Below are positions 54,891 through 64,000 of a stretch of 64,000 bases of DNA, piece after piece. The stretch is from the NCBI RefSeq assembly GCF_000004195.4, contig NC_030683.2:2179935-2243934 (forward strand), in the 5' to 3' direction. Made by a program: the position numbers and the translations under genes. The stretch is from Xenopus tropicalis (Eukaryota > Chordata > Amphibia > Anura > Pipidae). Numbering within the stretch: the stretch's first letter is position 1; each line of letters opens with the position of its first letter. The notes under the pieces were generated by a model. That model was not told the DNA's origin. It saw only the letters and a list, made by a program, of their open reading frames with translations, and did no database searches.

Positions 54891-55173
54891 AGAATCTGGA
54901 GCTCATTATTGGGATTAAGCAGTTTGGCCATTCAGTGACTGGAGGAGGAGGAGGATGGGGCATTGGTGGGAAGGCTCTGGGGGGGGGGGCTCAGGGGCAG
55001 AGTCTCATCTCCAACTCGGAGACTAATGATCCGTGACACTTTGGGCTTCGCTGTTTCCCGGGGCCCCTGCGACTCTCATTGTGTTCCCTTTGCGCTGCAG
55101 GGGGGGGGCCGGATCCGCTACTTTCTGCATGTGAGGGTCCCCGGGAGTCGCACCGACGGGGGAGCTCAGAGCC

Positions 55174-58100
55174 ATGGACGATGCAGTCTACTCCCTGGGG
55201 ATGGCCGACGGCTCCTACTTGCCCCATTCTGGGGACTACACGACTGGGAAGCTGAAGAACTGCACAGAGGAATGGGTAAGTGCCCCCAGGGTGGGAGGGT
55301 AAGTGCCCCCAGGGTGGGAGGGTAAGTGCCCCCAGGGTGGGAGGGTAAGTGCCCCCAGGGTGGGAGGGTAAGTGCCCCCAGGGTGGGAGGGTAAGTGCCC
55401 CCAGGGTGGGAGGGTAAGTGCCCCCAGGGTGGAAGGGAAAGTGCCCCCAGGGTAGGAGGGTAAGTGCCCCCAGGGTGGGAGGGTAAGTGCCCCCAGGGTG
55501 GAAAGGAAAGTGCCCCCAGGGTGGGAAGGAAAGTGCCCCCAGGGTGGGAGGGTAAGTGCCCCCAGGGTGGGAGGGTAAGTGCCCCCAGGGTGGGAGGGTA
55601 AGTGCCCCCAGGGTGGGAGGGTAAGTGCCCCCAGGGTGGGAAGGAAAGTGCCCCCAGGGTGGGAGGGTAAGTGCCCCCAGGGTGGGAAGGAAAGTGCCCC
55701 CAGGGTGGGAAGGAAAGTGCCCCCAGGGTGGGTGGGTAGGTTGCTGCCACCTGTTACAAGTGTATAAATGAGAGTTACATTGACCCTTTTATTCTGATGA
55801 TCTGTGCTGCTCGTACAGCCACCTCTGCCCGTCCCTTTCCCTGTATCCACTACTCTGGCCATATAACAATACTTTGAATATTTCCCCTTCACAAACCGTC
55901 CCTTTGCCCAGGCTAAATTACCCCAGGCTAAGTTACCCCAGGCTAAGTTACCCCAGGCTAAATTACCCCAGGCTAAGTTACCCCAGGCTAAGTTACCCCA
56001 GGCTAAGTTACCCCAGGCTAAGTTACCCCAGGCTAAGTTACCCCAGGCTAAGTTACCCCAGGCTAAGTTACCCCAGGCTAAGTTACCCCAGGCTAAATTA
56101 CCCCAGGCTAAGTTACCCCAGGCTAAATTACCCCAGGCTAAGTTACCCCAGGCTAAGTTACCCCAGGCTAAGTTACCCCAGGCTAAGTTACCCCAGGCTA
56201 AGTTACCCCAGGCTAAGTTACCCCAGGCTAAGTTACCCCAGGCTAAGTTACCCCAGGCTAAGTTACCCCAGGCTAAGTTACCCCAGCTTAGGGCATCCCA
56301 GCCTGTCACCCTGAGCTCCCAGACTCCCTTTCTCCTATTAAAGGGCAAGTAAATCTAAATATAGAAGTGTGAGATTAATAACAAACCCACAGGAGCATAA
56401 AGGAAAATATAATCTTTAGCAGCTTCCCAGTATCTATTCTATTGCTGCTATTGGCCGGTTATATTCTGTGCACGGCTGGTTCTGGCTCCGACTCAAACCG
56501 TGTAGCAGAAGCCAACAGATTAAAAGAATAACTCGACTTGCCCTTTCACGTTATTTTAGAGACCGATGAATAAATAAAACACCCAGTCCTTGGCCGCTCT
56601 CCTGAGAGTAAAGTGCAACACTCGGCTTATTTACTAACACTTGGCAAGTTGGCACCGGGGCAGTAACCCATAGCAACCAGTCAGTTATTAACTTTGTTCT
56701 GACAGCTTTGATTGGTTGCCATGGGTTACTGCACTAGTGCACTTTTGATAAAGGGGTTGATAGAGAGTGATATTCTGAGACAATTTGCAATTGGTCTTCG
56801 TTTTTTATTTAGCTTTCTGTTCAACAGCTCTTCAGTTTGGAATTTCAGTAGCTCTCTGGTTGCTAGGGACCAAATTACCCTAGCAACCATGCAGTGGTGT
56901 GACTCTGTGATGAATAAAGAAGCCCTGAATGGAAAGTTAATAAATAAAAAGTAACAATAAAACTGGAGCCTCACAGAGCAATAGGGTTTGGCTGCCGGGG
57001 TCAGTGACCCCCATTTGAAAGAGTCAGAAGAAGAAGAAGGCAAATAACTTGAAAACTATAGGAAATAAAAAATGAAGACCAATTGAAAAGTTGCTAAGAA
57101 TTGGTCAATATATAACATAGTATCAGTCAGGGTGAACTACCCCTTTATGGGACAGGGTTAAAGGGCATGTAGTAACATGTAGGGCATTTAGTAACAAGCA
57201 AGTGCCCCCCCCGGGGGCAATAAGGATATAGAGGGTTAGTAACGGGGCTGATGTTTCTCCGTTAGGGGGAGAGGATCCCCGCCCTGTCGGTGTTCCGGTC
57301 GGCCACGCTCACGTGGAAGGAGACGCTGCTGAGCAGGAAGAGACCATTCGTGGGGAGGAGCTGCCACGCCTGTACCCCCCTGAGCCGGGTAAGGGGATTA
57401 GTGGGCAGATTAGGGTTAATAGTGCGGAATTAACACCCTGGATGATTGGCTGGCTGCCTGCAATTGTCTGTCTGCAATAAGCTTACGTGGCCTTGGCCAC
57501 CTTGGCCGAGCACTTTTGCTAGTGACGTGGGAGGGTCCTGGCAGCTAAGTGGTTAAGCTGTTGGGGGGGGGGGGAAGCTTTGCCTGTTTGTTAGCTGGGA
57601 GCCCCCGGATATTGCTGGACTGCCCCCCTACATATAAGCAATGTGAGTGTAAGGCATGCTGGGAGTTGTAGTCCACCAACCTGTGTCTGCTTGTTTAGTA
57701 ACGAGACCCCTGCTCACTAGCATAACGAGCTCAGAACTGGATTATTTAAAGGGATAGGAACAGGATACAAATAACTGAGTGAATGGGGATTATCTCTCGG
57801 GGCCACGGGGGGGTTAACCCCCTCAATGTACCCCACAATGAGGGCTAAGGGGTTCAGTGGCTGCCAGAACGGCTGTACCCAGGGGTGGGAGCTGCCATAT
57901 TGATCCTATTCTCAGTCTGTGTAACTGTGTTTAACCCTCTCTTCCCCCTGTAGGAGTCGCTCTTCAATCCCAGCATTCCCTCCTTGGGTCTCCGCAACGT
58001 CATCTACATAAATGAAACCCACACAAGGTACTTACCTGCCCCCCGTCGGGCAGATCTGATACCCTGATGGGGCAGTCTCACCTGGCGCTATGCCTTTAAG

Positions 58101-61100
58101 GCCCATAACTGATTAAACAGCACCCTGTATCCCCCCTCGTTAGACTTAATTACCCCACAACAGGGCATTACAGTTTATTCTGCAGTGGCTCAGGGATCCA
58201 ATAGTAAAACACTTGTGTTCTAGAGTAAAGTCTGTAGAGGCCTAGGGCAGATTGTGGCCCTTAAAAACCCCCTGGGGGGCCACACAGGGACCACGGGCTC
58301 CTATCTAGGCAGTTATAGAACAGTGATTGACAGATGGGCGGAACTACAGGTTGAACCAATCCAAATACACAGTTTTATGTATGTGTGAATCTGATTGGCT
58401 TCAAGCGCATGTTTGTCCCGCCCATGTCCTCTAACCTGCAATCTGATTGGCTGCATTCAGTGACCTGACAGGAAGTTCATTTATTATAAGGAATTTGCCC
58501 TGGAGAAGCTGCTCCATCCTATTCTAGAGGGGCAGGTTCCATTTAGGTTTTGTTCCTTACTTGCCCTTTAGTCGATTGCTGGGGCAGAACCTGAGAACAA
58601 ACCTTGCGGTTGGTTGTTGTCCAGTGAGCTTTCCCTTTATTAGCCCCCCCCATGCCACTGTCCTTGGCTTGTCTAGACACCGTGTCCTCTCCCTGTGCCC
58701 CCCGGACCCCCCACCCTGACCCCCAGGTTAATCATTATATGGAAATCATCATCCAAATGTCACTCCAACCCGACAGGGTTCTTTGAGGTCAAACAGTGAA
58801 ACAAAATATTGGCTTAACCCTTTCCTACCTGCATAGTGAGTGGGGCTGAGCCAATCAGGTTTGTCCCTCCCAGAATTATCTATAGGTTCAACAAGAGAAG
58901 GCAAATAATTATTTTATATTAATCCCAAATACTGCCCCCCCCTCACCAGCTACTCACTTAACCCCCTTTCTGCCCTTACAGTAAGGAACCCCTTCCTATG
59001 CTGATGGTGAGATCTCCTTTCCTCCCCACCCCCAATGTATCACTCATTCCCCCTCTCTGGGTAGGGAACCCCATAACCTGACTGCCCTTACAGTAAGGAG
59101 CCCCTTCCTATGCTGATGGTGAGATCCCCTTTCCTCCCCACCCCCAATGTATCACTCATTCCCCCTCTCCAGGCTACTCCATTAACCCCCTTTCTGCCCT
59201 TACAGTAAGGAACCCCTTCCTATGCTGATGGTGAGATCTCCTTTCCTCCCCCACCCCCAATGTATCACTCATTCCCCCTCTCTGGTAGGGAACCCCATAA
59301 CCCTGACTGCCCTTACAGTAAGGAACCCCTTCCTATGCTGATGGTGAGATCCCCTTTCCTCCCCACCCCCAATGAATCACTCATTCCCCCTCTCTGGGTA
59401 GGGAACCCCATAACCTGACTGCCCTTACAGTAAGGAACCCCTTCCTATGCTGATGGTGAGATCCCTTCCCCCCCCCCCCACCCACCCCAATGTATCACTC
59501 ATTCCCCCTCTCTGGGTAGGGAATCCCATAACCTGACTGCCCTTACAGTAAGGAACCCACCTTCCTATGCTGATGGTGAGATCTCCTTTCTCCCCACCCC
59601 CAATGTATCACTCATTCCCTCCTCTCTGGGTAGGGAACCCCCATAACCTGACTGCCCTTACAGTAAGGAACCCCCTTCCTATTGCTGATGGTGAAGATCC
59701 CCTTTCCTCCCCACCCCCCAATGTATCACTCATTCCCCCTCTCTGGGTAGGGAATCCCATACCTGACTGCCCTTACAGTAAGGAACCCCTTCCTATGCTG
59801 ATGGTGAGATCCCCTTTCCTCCCCACCCCCAATGTATCACTCATTCCCCCTCTCTGGGTAGGGAACCCCATAACCTGACTGCCCTTACAGTAAGGAACCC
59901 CTTCCTATGCTGATGGTGAGAGCTGAGAGAATAGTGGGGCGTGGCGCTGCCCATATAACCCTTTCTATTGGATGCTGTGTGACTTGCAGGCACCGGGGTT
60001 GGCTGGCTCGGCGCCTGTGTTACGTGCTGTTCGTGCAGGAGCGGGACGTCCGTAAGAGCATGTTCTGCAGTAACATGGCGGAGACGGTGCTGAATAACAG
60101 CAGGTGAGGGGGGGCCTGTGGGTGCTGCCCATGATTCCAGGTGGGGTGGGCACGCCTAACTAGGGCTAAAGCTGATTTGCCTGGGTGCTCTCACTGATTT
60201 TAATGCTGCCCAACTGTCTGGGCATGGGCACCACGGATACTGGGTCACAGTTGTCTGTTTCCCCAGTTCTGATTATTCGGGCTGAAGGAACAGAACCATG
60301 AAACATGGGCATTTGCATTGGCGCCCTGGTATGTGGGGGGGGGGGGGGGGGGGGGGTAGGTTCCACCCTGTAAGTGCCCCTTTCTCACTGTTTGGGTTGA
60401 GGGAAAGATATAATCTGAGTTGTTCTGTGTTGGCCAATAGGGTACAGGCGGCCATTGAAGATGTAGCAGCGGAGGAGAGTCCAGCGGGAACGGCCGATCC
60501 CAAATCCACCAACAAAGTGAAGAGGAAAGCCAAGAAGATCCTGCAGGAGATGGTGGCCTGTGTCTCCCCTGCAATGATCAGGTACAGGGAGTTGTCTGGG
60601 AAGGCGGGGCCACTGGGGGTGCTGCAGTGTCATTCGTTCATATAGGAGGGCGTTGGGTCACTGAGTACCAGGCTTAGTGATAAGGAAGGGTAAGGGGGTC
60701 CAGCAGCACCGGGTGGGAGGGATCAGCCTGGGGCCCATTGGACCGGTACTTACCTGATACCCAAATGCGGATTCTTCTCTTCCAGGCTGACTGGGTGGGT
60801 TCTGCTAAAGCTCTTCAACGGCTTCTTCTGGAACATTCAGATCCACAAGGGGCAACTGGAGATGGTGAAGAAAGCGTCCACGGAGGTACCGCCCTGGGGG
60901 GCCATTATGGGCTTTCAGTTTAAAGGGTTTGGGCTACAGATTAATGTAATATAGGGGGGGGGGGTGGCTACAGAGGGTTCTCCATCAGACTGTAGCATTA
61001 AAGGGCCATTGTACTGGGTCTTTCGGGGTCCAGGGGGTGCGGAGATGAGGAGACAGATGGAGCTGAGATGAGATGACCACAAGTGATCAGTAAAAGAGAT

Positions 61101-63938
61101 AGACAGACAGGTAGGTAGGTCGGTAGGTCGGTAGATGTAGGTGTTGCTGTTCTGTTGCTTCAGCCTTGTTTGCTCCCCCTTTGTAGAAATGCTCCCCCCT
61201 GGTGTTCCTGCCGGTGCACAAGTCACACATCGATTACCTGCTGCTCACCTTCATCTTGTTTTGCCACAATATCAAAGCCCCTCACATTGCAGCCGGGAAC
61301 AACCTCAATATCCCCATCTTCAGGTCAGTACTTCCCCCCCCCCCCATATCCCCATCTTCAGGTCAGTACTCCCCCCCCCCCCCCCATATCCCCATCTTCA
61401 GGTCAGTACCTCCCCCCCCCCCCATATCCCCATCTTCAGGTCAGTAACCTCCCCCCCCCCTCCCCATATTCAGGTCAGTACCCCCCCCATATCCCCATCT
61501 TCAGGTCAGTACTTCCCCCCCCCCCCCATATCCCCATCTTCAGGTCAGTACTTCCCCCCCATATCCCCATCTTCAGGTCAGTACTTCCCCCCCCCCATAT
61601 CCCCATCTTCAGGTCAGTACTCCCCCCCCCCCCCCCCATATCCCCATCTTCAGGTCAGTACTTCCCCCCCCCCCCCATATCCCCATCTTCAGGTCAGTAC
61701 TTTCCCCCCCCCCCCCATATCCCATCTTCAGGTCAGTACCTCCCCCCCCCCCATATCCCCATCTTCAGGTCAGTACCTCCCCCCCCCATATCCCCATCTT
61801 CAGGTCAGTACCTCCCCCCCCCCCCCATATCCCCACCTTCAGGTCAGTACCTCCCCCCCCCCCATATCCACCTTCAGGTCAGTACCTCCCCCCCCCATAT
61901 CCCCATCTTCAGGTCAGTACCTTCCCCCCCCATATCCCCATCTTCAGGTCAGTACCCTCCCCCTCCCCATATCCCCATCTTCAGGTCAGTACTTCCCCCC
62001 CCCCCCCCATATCCCCATCTTCAGGTCAGTACCTCCCCCTCCCCATATCCCCATCTTCAGGTCAGTACCCCCCCCCCATATCCCCACCTTCAGGTCAGTA
62101 CCCCCCCCCCAAATCCCATCTTCAGGTCAGTACCCCCCCCCCCCCCCCATATCCCCATCTTCAGGTCAGTACCTCCCCCTCCCCATATCCCCATCTTCAG
62201 GTCAGTACCCCCCTCCCCCCCCCCCCCATATCCCCCCTTCAGGTCAGTACCTCCCCCCCATATCCCCACCTTCAGGTCAGTACCTCCCCCCCCCATATCC
62301 CATCTTCAGGTTAGTATCTTCAGGTCAGTACTCCCCCCCCCATATCCCCATCTTCAGGTCAGTACCCCCCTCCCCCCTCATATCCCATCTTCAGGTCAGT
62401 ACCTCCCCCCCCCCCCCATATCCCCACCTTCAGGTCAGTACCTCCCCCCCCCCCCATATCCCCTCTTCAGGTCAGTACCCCCCCCATATCCCCATCTTCA
62501 GGTCAGTACCCCCCCCCATCCCCATCTCAGCAACCCCCCCCCCCCATATCCCCATCTTCAGGTCAGTACCCTCCCCCGCCCCATATCCCCATCTTCAGGT
62601 CAGTACCCCCCTCCCCCCCCATATCCCCACCTTCAGGTCAGTACCTCCCCCCCCCCCATATCCCCATCTTCAGGTCAGTACCTCCCCCGCCCCATATCCC
62701 CACCTTCAGGTCAGTACCCCCCTCCCCCCCATATCCCCACCATCAGGTCAGTACCTCCCCCCCCCCATATCCCCATCTTCAGGTCAGTACCTCCCCCCCC
62801 CCCCCCATATCCCCATCTTCAGGTCAGTACCTCCCCCCATATCCCCATCTTCAGGTCAGTACCCCCTTCCCCCCCATATCCCCACCTTCAGGTCATTACC
62901 CCCCTCCCCCCCATATCCCCACCTTCAGGTCAGTACCCCCCCCCATATCCCCATCTTCAGGTCAGTACCTCCCCAATACCCCCAACTCTAGCTCAGTACC
63001 CCCCTTCCCAATACCCCCACCTTCAGGTCAGTACCTCCCCATATCCCCATCTTCAGGTCAGTACCCCCCCAAATGCCCACATCTTCATGTCAGTACCCCC
63101 CCTCCCCAATATCTCCAGCTCAGTACCCCCCCCCCAATATCCCCACCTCCAGCTCAGTACCCCCTCCCCAATACCCCACCTCCAGCTCAGTACCCCTCCC
63201 CAATACCCCCCCTTCAGGTCAGTACCCCTCCCCAATATCCCCACCCCTCCCAGCTCAGTACCCCCCTCCCCAATACCCCACCTCCAGCTCAGTACCCCCT
63301 CCCCAATACCCCCCCTTCAGGTCAGTACCCCTCCCCAATATCCCCACCTCCAGCTCAGTACCCCCCTCCCCAATACCCCACCTCCAGCTCAGTACCCCTC
63401 TCCCCAATACCCCCATCTCAGGGGGCAGATGTAACGTTACAGGGCCGTTCCTGCTGATTTATGTAACAGTCACTTTCTCGCTCGGCAGCACCTTAATTCA
63501 TCTGTTGGGAGGTTTTTTCATACGGCGCAAACTGGACGAGACCCCGGATGGGAAGAAGGATGTTCTGTATCGCTCTCTGCTGCAGGGGGTAAGTGTCCCC
63601 TATTGGCTCCTGTAACTGGAACCGAGGAATGTATGGGGCAAGTACATGGGGGGGGGGGGTAAATAAGCACTGTGGGGCTGGGTCGGTTCTGAATGCCCCT
63701 GTGACCGGAGCTGTTTGGGTTTCAGTATGTGGAGGAGCTGCTGTGTCAGCACCAGTTCCTGGAGATATTCCTGGAGGGGACCCGGTCCCGTAGCGGAAAG
63801 ACTGCGTGCGGTCGGGCCGGGCTCCTGTCCGTCATTGTGGACACTGTGGGCAAAAGCTCCGTCCCCGACGTCCTCATCGTGCCCGTGGGCATCTCCTACG
63901 ACCGGATCATCGAGGGGCATTACAATAGCGAGCAGCTG
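55174..63938 (+). CDS. gpam: Glycerol-3-phosphate acyltransferase 1, mitochondrial (5' part)
   Basis: Catalyses acyl-CoA plus glycerol 3-phosphate to lysophosphatidate, the first step of glycerolipid synthesis, at the outer mitochondrial membrane. Coding exons: 55174-55275, 57266-57388, 57954-58027, 59990-60103, 60441-60581, 60786-60885, 61187-61323, 63489-63588, 63726-63938. Together these are 368 codons, phases all agreeing; the gene continues past the window (the family has about 828 residues). Acyltransferase blocks are intact: H229-x4-D234 (HKSHID) catalytic dyad, GGFFIRR (271-277), FLEGTRSRSGK (312-322) and VPVGISYDR (349-357). The N-terminus (MDDAVYSLGMADGSYLPHSG) fits GPAT1 start sequences. 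It is much closer to GPAT1 than to mammalian GPAT2, and the neighbour tectb is the human GPAM neighbour. The upstream exon part 55101-55173 is untranslated. Confidence 0.95.
55276..55735 (+). repeat. 23-bp minisatellite of splice-donor copies (gpam intron 2)
   Basis: 20 tandem 23-base units, GTAAGTGCCCCCAGGGTG plus GGAGG, beginning exactly at the authentic exon donor. I count 14 GTAAGTG (including the real one) and 6 changed to GAAAGTG. Confidence 0.95.
55905..56288. repeat. 15-bp minisatellite in gpam intron 2
   Basis: About 25 copies of ACCCCAGGCTAAGTT, with a few AAATT variants. As 15 is divisible by three, all frames stay open (PRLSY, AWGNL); there is no coding meaning. Confidence 0.95.
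56755..57145 (+). repeat. Interspersed repeat, copy C
   Basis: A third copy of the 5235/54440 family, in the same orientation as copy B. It is preceded by a fragment of the palindromic TAGCAACCAAT-type repeat (56660-56735). Confidence 0.8.
58030..58967. other. gpam intron 4, unique part
   Basis: Intronic DNA before the 110-bp array; no exon or named repeat recognised. Confidence 0.4.
58968..59930. repeat. 110-bp tandem repeat in gpam intron 4
   Basis: About nine copies of a 110-base unit: CTGCCCTTACAGTAAGGAAC, CCCTTCCTATGCTGATGGTG, CCCAATGTATCACTCATTCC. Every unit contains an acceptor-like CCCTTACAG and, 25 bases later, a donor-like GATGGTGAGA. Units at 59450-59770 carry several one-base insertions. 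Confidence 0.95.
61324..63430 (+). repeat. Minisatellite of exon-end/donor copies (gpam intron 8)
   Basis: Roughly 50-60 copies of a unit of about 36 bases: ATATCCCCATCTTCAG (the last 16 bases of the preceding exon), GTCAGTAC (the intron start), then a C-run of 7 to 16. From about 62985 the right part changes to CCAGCTCAGTACC, losing the GT. Long open proline-rich frames across it are artefacts. Confidence 0.95.
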
Positions 63939-64000
63939 GTGAGTCCCCAGGGGGCGGGGCAATAGGGGCAACTTCATTTCTCTGCTGCCTTTAATTCCAC

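Noticed and set aside
55236..56348. A 370-residue AWGNL / GALSFPPWG repeat protein on the minus strand
   Set aside because: It spans two different minisatellites of gpam intron 2, on the strand opposite the gene.
61155..63434. Open frames of 616 and 759 residues, proline-rich
   Set aside because: They are translations of the repeated exon end and C-runs in gpam intron 8, out of frame with the acyltransferase exons.

Overview
This is vertebrate nuclear DNA, most likely from an anuran close to Xenopus. The genes are spliced, the proteins are very close to their tetrapod orthologues, and the intergenic DNA is full of MITE-type repeats of a kind I associate with Xenopus (TAGCAACCAAT palindromes, TTAAAGG-type ends, CAGTGTCGGACTGGG hAT ends). 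There is nothing prokaryotic: no operons, no CRISPR array. All exon models were built by hand from splice sites, codon phase and family resemblance.

Layout. (1) 238-1864, + strand: the coding exon of itprip. (2) 1.9-8.6 kb: repeats only, including two nested transposons, an interspersed repeat and a 41-bp minisatellite. (3) 8677-18601, - strand: a complete nine-exon tectb (beta-tectorin) gene whose introns hold a 28/32-bp minisatellite, a GAAA array, 1.2 kb of telomere-like repeats and a 94-bp satellite. (4) 18.7-24.4 kb: tectb upstream region made of further tandem arrays. (5) 24565-46515, - strand: an 18-exon EF-hand gene (868 codons, EFCAB6-like) with two X-box motifs upstream. Its introns carry a Tc1-transposase relic amplified into a 179-bp satellite, two facing arrays of one 112-bp satellite, a palindromic MITE and a young 4.2-kb LTR element that encodes one unrecognised protein and no polymerase. 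(6) 47-49.4 kb: a 100-bp satellite and a YY1-motif-rich presumed promoter. (7) 49.4 kb to the window end, + strand: the 5' part (368 codons, nine coding exons) of gpam, mitochondrial glycerol-3-phosphate acyltransferase 1, running off the right edge.

TECTB and GPAM are also divergent neighbours on human 10q25, and ITPRIP lies in the same human band, so the locus is conserved. The EF-hand gene between tectb and gpam is the addition. The four genes do not form a pathway: ITPRIP modulates IP3 receptors, TECTB is a tectorial-membrane matrix protein, the EF-hand protein looks ciliary from its promoter, and GPAM starts glycerolipid synthesis.

The most unusual property is tandem repetition: about two dozen different arrays fill roughly 25 of 64 kb. 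In two gpam introns the array is built from the intron's own 5' splice site, so the authentic donor is followed by many copies of itself. In the EF-hand gene, facing arrays should fold the pre-mRNA into a hairpin of about 1 kb.
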